From the NCBI GenBank assembly GCA_014529385.2, contig CM043945.1:94652112-94716111 (forward strand): DNA of 64,000 nucleotides. The letters are read 5' to 3'. The DNA comes from Adiantum capillus-veneris (taxonomy: Eukaryota; Streptophyta; Polypodiopsida; Polypodiales; Pteridaceae). Shown in pieces: positions 44,922 through 56,991 of this stretch; position 1 is the stretch's first letter; each line of letters begins with the position of its first letter. Both the position numbers and the translations under genes were made by a program. The notes beneath the pieces are model-generated. The model made no database searches. It saw nothing but the letters and a program-made list of their open reading frames with translations, and was not told where the DNA came from.

Positions 44922-46217
44922 CTAGAGCATTAAGGGATTTCTTTCTTCGTGTTTCTTCTTTCTCGCTCGGCCAATGGATGCAGCATCTCTCTCTTCGAGG
45001 ATGTTATTTTGCTTTTGGAGCATCGACCGTGTGAGTGCATTCACTGGTGCTATGTTTATAGTTGGTGGTGTCCCATCAACAATCTCTATTATGTTCAATG
45101 GTGTGATTTTCGGTGCGTTTGGATTGTTAGGACACTGTGCGATCAAATGATCTATGCCACAACGATTACAAGTGAGTATTGGCATTGCCAATGCATTCCC
45201 TTGACTTGTTTGCATTAGTGCATCATTCTTTTGCATTCTAATGGGGCACTCAGCTACTCGATGTGGTCCACCACATTCGTAGCACTGAAGAGGTGGTCTC
45301 CTGGCAAAACTATTAATGTTTTGGCCTCTTGGTGCTAGCGCAGTAGCTTGATATACCAGTTTGATTTGTCCCCAATGGTCTTCCATATAGTACATGGGAC
45401 ACTCCTCAAGCATGTCGACTCCATAGGTGATACTAGGGTCTATGTCCTCTTCGCAATCTACATAAGTACTAGATGACTCGCAACCTATTTGGTTCATAGG
45501 TGTAACTCTTGGATGAGGGGGTTGCGGTCCTAGCACTGGAGGCGGCAACGGTGTGGTTTGGACCACATTTTGGGTTCTAGGGACCATGTGCTGTAATGGC
45601 AACAGTTGCTCCATAGGTGGGGTAGGCATCAATGTAGGAACTCGAGGTGAGTCTGCCCAAGCTATAGGCGGTCTATTTTCCATGATGCGTTTAAGCATTA
45701 GGAAATCCTTCGCTTGATGGTCATACCTACCACACGCGTTACAAGTCCCGTTAAACTTTACTCTGAAAGTAGGGCATTCACTCGTAGTATGTGGGCCCAA
45801 GCAAATTGAGCACCATTGTTGCTCCCTTCTTGGATACATATGAGTGTTTTGTGGAGCACGATTACCCCTAAGGCTTTCTTGGATGGCCTTGGTGAGATCT
45901 GCCAAAGTCATCTTAGATATCGTTTGCTCTTTCACGATTGGCTTTATCTTCATTGGCTCATGCCCTGACGCTTGCGAGCTACTAGACTTCGGCTCGGCGG
46001 ACACTCTTTCTCCTGCAATCATTAAATTATCCTCCAATTGGATTGCATTCATGGTGACTGCTTCCCAAGTAGTGATACCTCTAATGACTAGGCCATTATA
46101 GATACTTTCATGTCGTAGTCCCCTAATGAATCTATCGAGCAATTGGTTGTTGTTGAATCGCTCGTTTGGATTGCATCGAGAATTCAAATTCTTTAGGCGA
46201 CTAATGAAGTCTCTCAC
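44922..46217 (-). pseudogene. Gag C-terminal half with four zinc knuckles (element E)
   Basis: 431 codons. It begins with the end of the retrotransposon gag domain (MRDFISRLKNLNSRCNPNE, FIRGLRHESIYNGLVIRG). Four knuckle motifs follow: CSICLGPHTTSEC (CX2CX3HX4C), CNACGRYDHQAKDF (CX2CX4HX4, final Cys replaced by Phe here but intact in F), CYECGGPHRVAEC and CNRCGIDHLIAQC (both CX2CX3HX4C). The end (AASIGRARKKKHEERN) is basic. Gag coats and packages the element RNA. A frame change separates it from the N-terminal half. Confidence 0.88.
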
Positions 46218-46386
46218 AGATTCACCTTCTTCTCATTGGGCTTTCTGGAGCTGAGAGGCTACACCCCAAAGTACTCCCTCTCGTATGTATTCTTTTAAGA
46301 ACAGTCTCCTAAGAGTAGAGTAGATCATTTTCTCTTCTACTCTTAAGGTTCTATACCAATCTCCAGCCTTTTGCTTAGGGTCAAAC

Positions 46387-48158
46387 TCAAAGCCTTACAC
46401 TTATGTAGCTCATTGTGCTCTTCCAAGGAATCGCACACATGTTCAAAGACTTCCATATGCTTTCTAGCATCTCCGTCTCCACTGAATTGAGAACTGCCTT
46501 GCTCCTAGGCTCTCTATCAGGTGCACTACGCATGTTTTCCGCAATAGAGCGACCGATAGTTTGAGCAAATGCTGCCAAATCTCCTATTTGAGCAGGTATA
46601 ATGGGTGTATGTGCTCTTGGAACCACATGTGAGATGGGAGTTGGCCTTGGCCTTGGCATACGCGTGGCTCTTGGGTCCCATATTTCGTATGGTGGTGTAC
46701 AGACGGTGGTCCAAAGTTTACAGGCGTGGCCCTAGGCATAGGGGGTGCCTGATATGGCATGTTATTATTAAATGGCATGGCTCCACTTGTATAAGAGCTT
46801 GGATAATTCCATTGTGGATTGTAAGCTCTTGGAATAATCGGAGGTGTAGGAGCTACATGAGGTTGAGGTACGACAGGTGCACATGATTGATACATACATG
46901 TAGGTATAGTTGGGGGCACTTTGCTACTAGGCATCGGTGCAGTGTTAACAAATGAACTCCATGGTGTATTTCTTGTCATGCTCACCACTGGGATATGCAT
47001 GGTAGTCGTAGTGTCATTAAGAGAAAGATGAGCTAGATCTGGGAAGGTAAAGCTGCCACTTGTGGGCTCAGATTGTACTGAGGCCCCTGGCGAAACAACA
47101 TATGGAGGATCAATGGGGCTCACTGAGGGAGTCTCCATTTGTGATAGGGTTGGTTGGTTGGCCTTTCCCGTATCCAAGAATCTCATTAGGCTTGTTGAAG
47201 GCATGTTGATCCCTGTGTTCTGTCTTTCTAACTCGACAATCCTATGGAGGATATCATAGACTTTCTGTTGTTGCTCATCTATGCTAGTAGCACCCAACGT
47301 GGATTGTAGAACATCTAACCAACCCACATGAGAGGTGTGTCCTGTGTACCGATCAATTAATGCTTCTGCTTGTAGGTCATACTCCCAATTTTCGTTTAGG
47401 AATATCCCATCTAGGCCTGGCGTGATGGAGGTTTCCCTCGAAGTGGAAGCATTATTGCTCCCCATCGCTTGCCCCTCCGTGACTGCTACCTTGGGAGCAC
47501 TCGGTTGCTCGGCTGGCATGATTTTTGTCATAGGAGCCTTTGCTTTCAGGGCTCGACTTTGTTCTAGCCTTCGTAGATTCTCAATTTCCCTCTCCCTTGT
47601 TGCTTGCATATAGCGTTCGATCTCTTGCACTTCGGCGAGACTCCTACCATCGGGTAGTAGAACCTCAGAGGGAGATAGTCCTAAAGGATCAGGAGGTGCA
47701 GTGGATGGAACATTCACATGCACACTCTCAAGAAGCATAGGGTCTATTTTAGGCATGAATGACGAATTTACTTCCCCACTCCCTTCATTTATTTCATTAA
47801 CCGCATGTTCGGAGCGAGTAGCTCTACTAAGGGTCTCTTTTAAGCGGCTAAACACGCTGGACCCGGGCCGTGGGCCCATGGCATGCATGTCTTGACTTGA
47901 ACTATCAGGGTTTGGTGTAGGATACCCCTCTATGACTTCGTAGTAAGAGGAAGAATCACTAGACGCAATATGAGGATCTTGGTTCGCGCTACCTCGAGTC
48001 CCGGCCCAAGGTCCAGAACCTAGGGTGGAGGAATAATGGGTGCCCGCATAAATGGAGGCACTACCAATATGCTCGTGCTCTAACACTCGTCCAGAGCGTA
48101 GGTTCATATGACTTGGATCCCCTAGAGGTGTCAGTGAGTGCCCGTGAAGGCTGCTCAC
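46387..48158 (-). pseudogene. Gag N-terminal half of element E
   Basis: From ATG at 48158 (MSSLHGHSLTPLGDPSHMNL). A long Ser/Thr/Pro-rich region contains one helical, charged stretch (LAEVQEIERYMQATRERE, IENLRRLEQSRALK) near residues 175-210. After a frameshift near 46620 it continues as QIGDLAAFAQTIGRSIAENM, a motif shared with F (63297-63836). Further remnants of the gag domain (EGVLWGVASQLQKA) lie near 46270. It is unusually long for a gypsy Gag. Confidence 0.8.
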
Positions 48159-49160
48159 CTAGTAATTTTGGGTGTTTTGCAACCCAAGTCTTTTCTTTTT
48201 TTTTTTTGATTTTTTGGTCCTTTTTTTTTGACCCAGCTATAGAATAGAACATATGATAGCTCAAAACGAGCGTCTCGGTCAGAGGGACGTACCGTGCTCT
48301 ACAGCCCTCCGTTTGGTCACTTTATGCCCTTGAAATCCCTAAAACCGTCAATTTCTAGTAGGGAACTAGGCCCAAATTAGAAAGTCTAAGGGTGCAAGTG
48401 GGAAGAGAAGGGAGGAGAGTGGAGGACTTGCCCCACATGCTCTCATTCCCTCTTGAGGGGGTAGGGTATATATATAAGAGTGAGTCTAGTAAATATCATA
48501 AGACTGAGGACTAAGGCTTGGGCTTGGGCTTGGGCTTGGGGAAATGATCCCGATCCCGATGGAAATGATCCCGATCAGAATTTTAGTGTAGCCCCCAGTC
48601 ACTCACGCTTAAATATTTTTGGTTTTTTTTAAAAAAAAATATAAAAATTTTGAGGCGACGACTGCGCGCGGTTTAGGTGACCCTTTCTTGGCCACACACA
48701 CTGTCACCTACCTAACCTCCCAATCAACAGCTCACAACTCACAGACAGCTCACTACCTTATCTACTTACTAACAGTGCTGCTAACCACTAACTAATTTGT
48801 TAACTGCTTACTGACAGTGAGATAACTGTCCACCTACTTCCTCTCTCACTACCTTATTGTGCAAAGACTGTGTGCAGGCAAAACTTGACAGAAAACTGTG
48901 TACAGACTTTGTGCAAACAGAAATTGCTAACTGCCTTCCTACTTATTCATTCACTGCAAACAAGCTAACGACTAGTAATTGTGCAAAGACTATGTGCAAA
49001 CAGAAAACACAACATTATGCAGAAATCACAGATTTTGCAGACAATACAAAAATTAACAACTTCCAGAAAAACAACTCATTCCTCTTCCTCTTCCTCTTCT
49101 TTCCTACTACAAACAACTCATAGGAGAAGCACAAAGTGCCTCTTGGGCTTAGTGCAGGGC
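48159..49160 (-). other. 5' leader of element E
   Basis: Untranslated leader between the primer site (49181-49161) and the gag ATG. It contains poly-T runs near 48190-48230 and repeats of the word GGGCTT (48512-48540). No gene is supported. Confidence 0.7.
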
Positions 49161-49185
49161 GATTCCCCGGCAACGGCACCAAAAA

Positions 49186-49467
49186 TGTGCGCTCCTTGCC
49201 GCACTGTCGAAGCAAGCGCCTTTCCTAACACTGTGTGCGAGCCATAGACGGCTCCAAGCACACAACTAGCTTAACTAGTAAGCTCAAAAGAGGGCAATGG
49301 TCTGTCACTCACCGCTCTATGCTCCTGCCGTGGAGGATTCCTCGCCGCAAAGAAGAAGGAGACACCGCTACGTCGCGCTCAACCGCTTCACCGCCGTAAT
49401 GCTCGATCGCTCTCTCTCTCTCTCTCTCTCACTCACACCACACACACACACACACACACACACACAA

Positions 49468-49498
<31 letters not shown>

Positions 49499-49787
49499 CA
49501 AGGAGGTGAAGAAGAAGAAGATGGAGATGGAGCAAGAGCACTCTTGTATTGCACAAATGAGAGAATGAGTGAATTTTAGGTTTAGTTGGCTTTTATATGA
49601 GCTCACCCTATTCACACTTGGGCGCCCATGCTTAGCCAACTAATTCCTTGAATGTCCTAGTTAGAGTGCGTCTCTCATCGGCGATCACTCTTACCCTTTT
49701 CCTATTGGTCCGACAAGCCGGTACCTGACTCTACCAAATACATAATACACGTCCGTCGTAGGTGATGGGGTGTCCGTGAGCCGTGAG
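49186..49787 (-). repeat. 5' LTR of element E, left part (rest at 58637-58644)
   Basis: Starts TGTGCGCTCC next to the primer site. It is interrupted after CCGTGAG by the chromovirus, and its last eight bases GGTTAACA are at 58637-58644. It contains (CT)n and (CA)n at 49410-49500. It is nearly identical to 35986-36616 apart from repeat lengths. Confidence 0.92.
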
Positions 49788-51433
49788 TGTCATAAAATCT
49801 AATATCTAACTAACCCAAATGATTTTCTCATATTAAATTGATCACTTAATGTGGGAGAATAAACGGGAACAAGTGTTAAGTTATAGGTATGTGCTTTTAG
49901 ATCTATCTCAACACGGGGCCAATGTAAAGGGGCCCAAAAGGGAGATGGTCTATCAAAGAGCAAGGCTAACCAATGGAGCATAAGACCTTAGGGTTAGCTT
50001 CATTGAAGACCTCCAATAAATGTGTGTAAAAGTCCTTTTGACCTTAAGTAAGCTAGGGCTGAGCTTGAGGTGGGAACCCGGCCCAAGCTCGAGGTGCTTG
50101 TCCTGCTTGAGGTGCTTGTCATGCTTGAGGTGTTTTTCATGCTTGAGGTGCTTGATTAAGATGCTTGAGGTGCTTGATTAAGATGCTTGAGGTGCTTGAC
50201 TGGCTCCATGCTTGAGGTGCTTGACTTGCTGCATGATTAAAGTACTTGAGGTGCCTTGAGAAGCTTGCCTGAGATGCTTGTGGGAACCCCCCCTAGTTCA
50301 AGTGCTTTGTCATGCTTGGTGAGTAAGGTGCTTGATCACCTAAAAGTCAAAAGCATTCCTACAAGAGGGGGGGCGAGCCCTTTTCCTAGGGCCTAGAGAG
50401 AGAACACCCACTCACACACACAAGGGAAGCCCATCTTGAAGAGGCAGCAAGGACACATGTCAGGCCCCTACCCATGTTACCTTCATGTGTTGCTTGAAGC
50501 CTATTGGCTAGGCTTCAAAGGGGTCCAATGATAAATTACATGAATTATCTAATTGTTTTAGCATTTATCAAGTCCTCTCTCTCAAAGGGGAAAGGGGGAC
50601 ACTTGTCCCAAGGCTACCCATGTTGCTTGTAATGGCTCCTGCTTGTGATTGGCTAGGCCTGGAGGGGTCCAATGAGCTTCAGGCATGAGCTACAAGGGGG
50701 GGTCGACCCAAGCAAGCTAGGGGGGTGCCTAGGGGGTATACTCACCCACACACACTCACAAGCACTCTCATTGTGTGATATGCAAAGTGCAAGAGCTCCC
50801 TCTCCAAGCAAGTAGAGGTTGAGAGCCTACACCAACACTCTTGGCTATGGAGTGCAAATCCAACCAAGAGCCATGCTTCAATGCTTAAGGCTTGCCATCT
50901 CCTTCTTCTTCATTACTATGCTATTATGTATGCTAGCAACAAGAGTATGATAAGTGAGGAACTAATTCTTTCTCCTACGAAATGTTTCTTCTTCCTCTTC
51001 CCTACCCTCATTCCCGCTAGCTCTCTCCACCTTCGAAGGTGTTTGAGGTCTTGGGACTGAGGCTTGGGATAGTTAAAGCTTTCTTCAAGTTTATGTTATG
51101 TTTGTGGTGCATGAAGCCTTCCATCTTCATGGCATCACCTAGGTCACAAGGAACACAAAGACTGTATTGTAACAAGTCTCTCTTTATGGGAGAAATCATA
51201 ATACAAATGCCTATTGGAGGGGGGGGACCGGCTCCACATAAATCCGGTCCTCAATGTTGTCATGTTGTCTAAACTCTCTCTCTCTTGCAAAAGTATTGTC
51301 TATGCCAAGTTAACTAATTGCTATATTATGTTGCTATCTTCAATTATGTCTATCCCGCTATCTCAAAAATTTCTTGAAAAGTACTCTCATTAAATTCCGC
51401 TATTCTCAAATTGAATAGGCAAATTCCATTACA
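49788..51433 (+). repeat. 5' LTR of the chromovirus
   Basis: 1,646 bp. Contains a cluster of imperfect ~20-bp repeats (consensus near ATGCTTGAGGTGCTTG) at about 50062-50283. No gene is supported inside. Confidence 0.95.
50062..50283 (+). repeat. TGCTTGAGGTGCTTG minisatellite in the 5' LTR
   Basis: About ten imperfect units of 15-25 bp, many separated by ATTAAGA or CATG. The same array is at 57266-57487 in the 3' LTR, with nearly the same unit order and one extra A. Confidence 0.85.
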
Positions 51434-51847
51434 TTGTATCAGAGCATTTGGTTTCTCTTTTCTTGCTTAAGAAGAGAGGTCCTTAAGTAGCCTATAAATG
51501 GTTGATGTTGTTAATTATAATAGAGTAAGTGGAACTGGGATCTAATACCGGTTTTGTTAAGCCCACTATGTGGGGGATGGTGCACACCTCGGGAGCTTTG
51601 GACTTAATAATGGAGTCTTTTTAGACTTGCCTACGGCTTTACCATTATTGAGCCATAAGAAGTCCGAAAGGAGCTAGCCCTTGGCAACTCTGCTATGTTA
51701 GACCTACTCCTCTACTCTCTATAATTAACCACTTTGAGCCGTGGGTGTAGATACTTAAGAGCTGATTTTCAAAGGCTAAGAGGAGTGGCAACTAAGGTTT
51801 TGAATTGCCAAAGCATACACTAAGTACATACATAAAATTTTGTTAAC

Positions 51848-53355
51848 ATGGCTGACAATAATCAAGAGAGTAGAATGAACATTGATAGCTTTGATTTTGC
51901 ACATGAAGGTGCTAATGATGATGCTCCCATGTTTGTGAATTATCTTGTGACTAGGTTGCAACAAGCTATGGGCAACCCTACCTTGCAAGCCGAAGTTACT
52001 CAAGAACTTCGTGCCTATGGAATTTCCCTTCCTCTCCAAGAGGAGAGAGAGAGCTTAGGAGGCCTCTTGAAGAGACCCCCAAAAGAAGACTCTCTCCCAT
52101 TCGAGAGGAGGAATCCAAAGAGAAAGAAAGCAATGAAAGTCTAAGTTCTTCTGAAGATGTGGCTCCACGAAGAAGGCGGTCTAGACGATCGCCTACTCCT
52201 CCCAAGAGGAAAAGAGCAACCCATAGTCCTTCTCCTCATCACTCTCAAAGGCAAGAGAGGAAACAAAGGAAGAAAAGGGCTAGGAAGAGGTCACCCTCTT
52301 CTCCTTCTTCTTCACCTTCCTTCTCTTCCGATGAAAGTTATGGCTATTCTCCTAGAGAATACAAGAGGGGAGGGCATCGCAAATCATTTCCTGCATGGCG
52401 AAGGTCACAAAAGCTAAAGAAGTTCAAGGAGGGAGGAAAGAGTATCTCTTTTCTCACCTACGATGGCACCTTTGGTGCTACCGACAAAGTGTTGGCCTTC
52501 ATCCAGCAATTTGATGCGGCCTTTGGGGACGAGGGCTTCACAGAGTCCTCCAAACTACGCCATGTAGCTATGCACTTCCAAAAATCAGCTCGTCAATGGT
52601 GGGCTAGCCTTCGTGGCAATGGAGAAGCCCCAAAGACATGGAAAACTCTACGAGTTTCCATCATGAAGCAATTTCTTCCAAGCGATACTAAAGATAAAGT
52701 TCTTACCGAATGGCGCGGCTTGAAGCTCCTCTCTCATGAGTCTATCAACAAGTATGTAGATAAGTTTTGGGATTTACATCTCAAAGCTACTGTCTTTCAA
52801 AAGATAGACTTTGCCGAGCAAAGACAACAATTCTGTGCGGGATTACCTGAAGAGATGGCCGAATATATCAACTCTCAACGGCCCGGTACTATTACCGAAG
52901 TAATCCACCACACCATGGTTGCTTCACGCATCAATTTCCATCAAGGGGCTAGACGTAATGTCAAGCCCATGGAAAACAAAGATAAAAATGATGCAAAGGG
53001 GAAATCCAATGCTCAAAATAATTCCCAAGGCACTTCCAACAACAACAACAACAATCGGTCCAAGGAGAAGGGAGTTTACAAAGGTAAAAACAAACTCTCT
53101 CCTGAAGAGCTTGAAGCTTTTCGCAAGGACCATAAGTGTTTCAAGTGTGGGGAGCAAGGACATGGCTATCGTTCTTGCCCCAAGAAGAATACTCGCAATG
53201 AGACTCCTAGGGCTTCCACCATCGAAGCTCCAAAAGAGGATGCTCATTGCAAAGGATCATCACTCTCCTATGCTTGGGGAAAGGTAAGAGAGCATGATAC
53301 CTTCATCTTGTTTGACCCTGGCTCTACTCTCAACTTCATATCATACTTCATATGA
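51848..53355 (+). pseudogene. Gag and start of protease of the chromovirus
   Basis: Starts MADNNQESRMNIDSFDFAHE. A frameshift near 52144 moves to a frame that runs to 53355. That frame has an Arg/Ser-rich stretch (RRRRSRRSPTPPKRKR), then the gag domain (FLTYDGTFGATDKVLAFIQQ, ARQWWASLRGNG, WRGLKLLSHESINKYVDKF). An Asn-rich linker, one knuckle CFKCGEQGHGYRSC and the retropepsin start FILFDPGSTLNFIS follow. The active site is DPG, as in some plant gypsy elements. A stop follows and the protease resumes at about 53448. Confidence 0.9.
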
Positions 53356-53447
53356 AAGAGTTGGCACCAAGTGGCATCAAGCTTTTGAGATGGAGATATA
53401 GTAACAGCTGATGCAGCTCTTCAGGACAACAAGCCTCCGTTACTCCC

Positions 53448-54586
53448 TTGATTGGGAAGTTGAGGCTTCATGTCCAAAGCTATGTCGACAAAGAAGACTT
53501 CTTCATCTCTCCCCTCCAACATCAGGATGTTATCCTAGGGGCACCATGGTTTGATCGCATGGCTGCCAACATGAAGTTCCCTGAAAGGAGAATTCTTCAC
53601 CTCAGGGGAAAGAACATGTATATAGATGCTAGTGAGCGTGGTCGCACTATTCCACTTGTAAATCCTCTTTCTTTTGATAAATCAATGAAGAGCTCAGTTT
53701 CTGCGTACATGATTTATGTCAAAGAGTCTCTAAAAGCTAATAATGTGTCATCAAATGAAAATGATAGGAATCAAGAAGAGTTAGACTTGTCTACTTTTCT
53801 AAAAGGATTCCAAGATGTGTTCATCGATGATATCCCTATGGACCTACCTCCAAAACGAGGGGATGATGACCATCGTATTGAGCTCCTTCCAGGAAGCTCA
53901 CCGCCTAACAAACCTCCTTATCGAGTCTCACAAGCTCAACAAGAGGAGATCATGAGGCAAGTACAAGAGCTGGTAGACAAAGGGATGGTGAGGCCTAGTT
54001 CCTCTCCCTTTTGTTCTCCAGTCCTTTTAGTGCAAAAGAAAGATGGTACATACCGTATGTGTGTGGACTATCGAGCACTAAACCATATCACTATCAAAAA
54101 CAGATTTCCCGTACCTCGGGTAGAAGATCTGTTTGATAAGCTACAAGGCTCTACCTACTTCAGTAGGATTGACCTTAAGAGTGGCTATCATCAAATAAGG
54201 ATAGTGGATGAGGATATCTTAAAGACCGCATTTCGCACAACATTTGGTCTTTATGAATATCTAGTCATGCCTTTTGGCTTGACTAATGCACCAGCTACGT
54301 TCAATCGTTTGATGGAGAAATTAGACCATATCGAAAATTATCGAAAATTCTTGGATCATTCATCATCATCTACTCCAAGTCTTTGGAGGAACATAAGCAA
54401 CATCTCCAAGTGATTTTTCAAGCCTTTGGGGAGAACAAACTTTTTCTCAACCAAAAGAAAAGTGAATTCTTCCTTCAAGAGATTCAATATCTAGGCCATA
54501 TTATATCTCTCTCGATCGTAATGGTATGGATCATCATTAGAGGTAATAAAATCATAAACCATGGCCTAACCTACAAGGATACATGA
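53448..54586 (+). pseudogene. Protease end and reverse transcriptase of the chromovirus
   Basis: Protease C-terminus ([20 protein letters not shown]), then [50 protein letters not shown] and [18 protein letters not shown] frameshift at about 54350 falls inside the catalytic FLDD box: the frame reads FLD then leaves, and another frame picks up with [16 protein letters not shown] at 54370. A few bases appear lost at the second Asp, so the polymerase cannot be made in one piece. Further damage follows at about 54530. Confidence 0.92.
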
Positions 54587-54754
54587 GCTAAGAAGCTTTA
54601 TGTGCGCTATATATAACGCTTCATAGCAAAATTCTCTCAGGTAGCAGGACCACTACACGACTTAACCAAGAAGAACGTTAAGTTTGTATGGACTGCTAAG
54701 GAGCAAAATGCTTTTGAAAAACTCAAAGAGAAGCTTACTTCCCAACCAGTCCTC

Positions 54755-55483
54755 GTGCTTCCGGATCTCTCAAAGCCATTTGAGGTCCAATGTGATGCTT
54801 GTGGTGATTGCCTTGGAGCGGTTTTGCTTCAAGAAGGGCATGCCATAGCATATGAGAGCCGAAGGCTCAATGGTGATGAACGAGTCTTGGGCATTTATGA
54901 GAAAGAGCTTTTAGCTGTTCTACATGCCCTAGACACATGGAAGCACTACCTATTGGGGACTCCATTTATCCTACGAACCGACCACCAAAGTCTCAAGTAT
55001 TTCATGACGCAAACCAAGCTTTCCAACAAACAAATGAGGTGGGCAAATTTTCTTTCGCAATTTAATTTCCATATTGCTCACATAGCTGGTAAGCACAATC
55101 AAGTTGCCGATGCACTTTCACGACGACCAAAAGTTAATGCGGTGTCTATAGCTACTCACAATGATCTATCCTCTATGATAGATGAGTATGCTACTGACCC
55201 TGACTTTAGAGACATAATGTCAGCCCTTGCTTTGGGGAAGAAAGAGGAACCATTCACCTTGCAGGATGGTTATCTTCTCCACGGCAATAGGCTATGTGTT
55301 ACCCATTCCCTTCGTGAGAAGGTTATGTATGAATCCCATGCTCCTCCATATGCAGGGCATAGAGGTATTCAACCTACTCTCCGAGGAGTAGAGAGTAGAG
55401 ACGTATTTCTATTGGCCTACCATGAAAGTGGACATACAAGAGTATGTTTCAAAATGTGTAGTATGCCAAAAGACCAAGTATGA
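54755..55483 (+). pseudogene. RNase H and integrase zinc region of the chromovirus
   Basis: Includes FEVQCDACGDCLGAVLLQEG, GIYEKELLAVLHALDTWKHY, RTDHQSLKYFM and VADALSRRPK, the RNase H acidic residues. The integrase zinc-binding start (VMYESHAPPYAGHRG) follows. A frameshift near 55400 moves to the integrase frame at 55422. Confidence 0.9.
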
Positions 55484-56027
55484 TAGAGGGAAGCAACCTG
55501 GATTACTCCAGCCATTGCCTATTCCAAATTCACCATGGGAGAGTATATCCATGGATTTCATCTTTGGATTACCCAAGTCTATCCATGGGAATACAGGAAT
55601 ATGGACAATAGTCGACAGGTTTAGCAAGCAAGCACATTTTATTCCTGTCAAAAAGACTATTAAGGCACATCAAATGGCAACTCTCTTCATATCTCAGATT
55701 TTCAAACACCATGGATTACCCACATCCATCGTGTCAGATAGAGATCCTAGAATGACCAGTAATTTTTGGAAAGGTCTCTTTGAAAATCTAGGAACAAGAT
55801 TGAATTTCTCTTCGGCCTATCACCCACAAACGGATGGCCAAAGTGAGATAGCCAATCTTACGATACTCGATCTACTCAAGACTTATGTTACCGAAGTAGA
55901 TCAACGCTCACAATGGGAAAAGTATTTACCGCTAGTAGAGTATGCCTACAATAATACTGTACATACTTCTACGGGCAAAGCACCTTTCGAGATCATAGAA
56001 GGAAGACCTAAAGTCCCTTGCTACTGA
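55422..56027 (+). pseudogene. Integrase core of the chromovirus
   Basis: Begins YVSKCVVCQKTKYDRGK (CxxC of the zinc domain). Core: SISMDFIFGLP, TSIVSDRDPRMTSNFW and YHPQTDGQSEIANLTI, carrying D, D and E. It ends at a stop at 56025. Remnants of the C-terminal domain ([36 protein letters not shown]) lie in broken frames at 56160-56400. Confidence 0.92.
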
Positions 56028-56405
56028 AAGTAACATGGGAAGATCCTTCGCCGCCGATGAGTATAGCCGTGACCTACAAGAATCTTTCAAAAGATTAGGG
56101 AGGCTATAGCCATCTCTCAACAAAGGCAAAAAGCTGCTGCTGATAAGCACAGAAGAGCCTTAATGTTCAAAGAAAATGATTGGGTCTTACTCAAGTTTCC
56201 TAAGGCTCGATTAAGGCAAACGACGGGCAAAAATCCTACGGGCCATCAAAGTATTATGCTAAACTAGCAAAAAGATACTATGGTCCTTTCCAAATCTTGA
56301 AGCCTATCAATGAGACGGCTTATCAACTCAAGTTGCCCAACCATTGGCTTATACACAATGCCTTTCATGTAAGCTTACTTAAGCCCTACAAAGGAGAGCC
56401 ACCAA

Positions 56406-56633
56406 TTGAACCAATTAATTGAAGACCCTCCCGATGTTGAAGACCAAGAAGAGGTGCTACAACCCGAAGCTATCCTTCGGCATGAAGACAAGGTACTACG
56501 ACATGGTAAGATTATCCGACGGTATCTTATTAAGTTCAAAAATTATCCTTTTGAAGATGCTAAATGGATGCAAGGAGTACAACTTAAGGATAGTATGAAC
56601 CTTGTCAATGCTTACAATGCTACATTAGAGTAA
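56406..56633 (+). pseudogene. Chromodomain of the chromovirus integrase
   Basis: 75 codons. Contains EEVLQPEAILRHEDKVL, then IIRRYLIKFKNYPFEDAKWM and LVNAYNATLE, ending at a TAA. The W after K and the aromatic positions are those of chromodomains that direct chromoviruses to particular chromatin. A frameshift separates it from the GPY/F part of integrase just upstream. Confidence 0.88.
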
Positions 56634-56991
56634 GCAAATGTACAAATTTCTTTTAAATAACTCATGTTTTTGTCTTATATGACTAGTCCTCTTTTTAATT
56701 GTGCACAAATTTAAACTAGTATGCATGCTTAGAATCATGTTTGTGATGACGACGTCTCTCAAACACCAAGTAGAATTTGTCACTCTACTTTGGGAGAATG
56801 AATGGACTAAAGAAAGACATGCTTGCGGCATCTATGTCTCCCAAGCACCAAATGGATTAGTCATCCATCTTGGAAAGATGTCGTAGGGTAAAAAGGGATC
56901 CTTTACCCGCTAAGTACGATTGACTAATGACTAAGACTTTATCTCTTCTACCTCATAGTCGAGGACGACTATGATTTCAAGAGAGAGGTAA
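56634..56991 (+). other. 3' UTR and polypurine tract of the chromovirus
   Basis: Non-coding. It ends with TCGAGGACGACTATGATTTC and the purine tract AAGAGAGAGGTAA (56979-56991), directly before the 3' LTR. Confidence 0.8.

Noticed and set aside
50062-50283. CRISPR-like or satellite array
   Set aside because: Units are short, irregular and without unique spacers, and they occur inside both LTRs of a retrotransposon in a plant genome.
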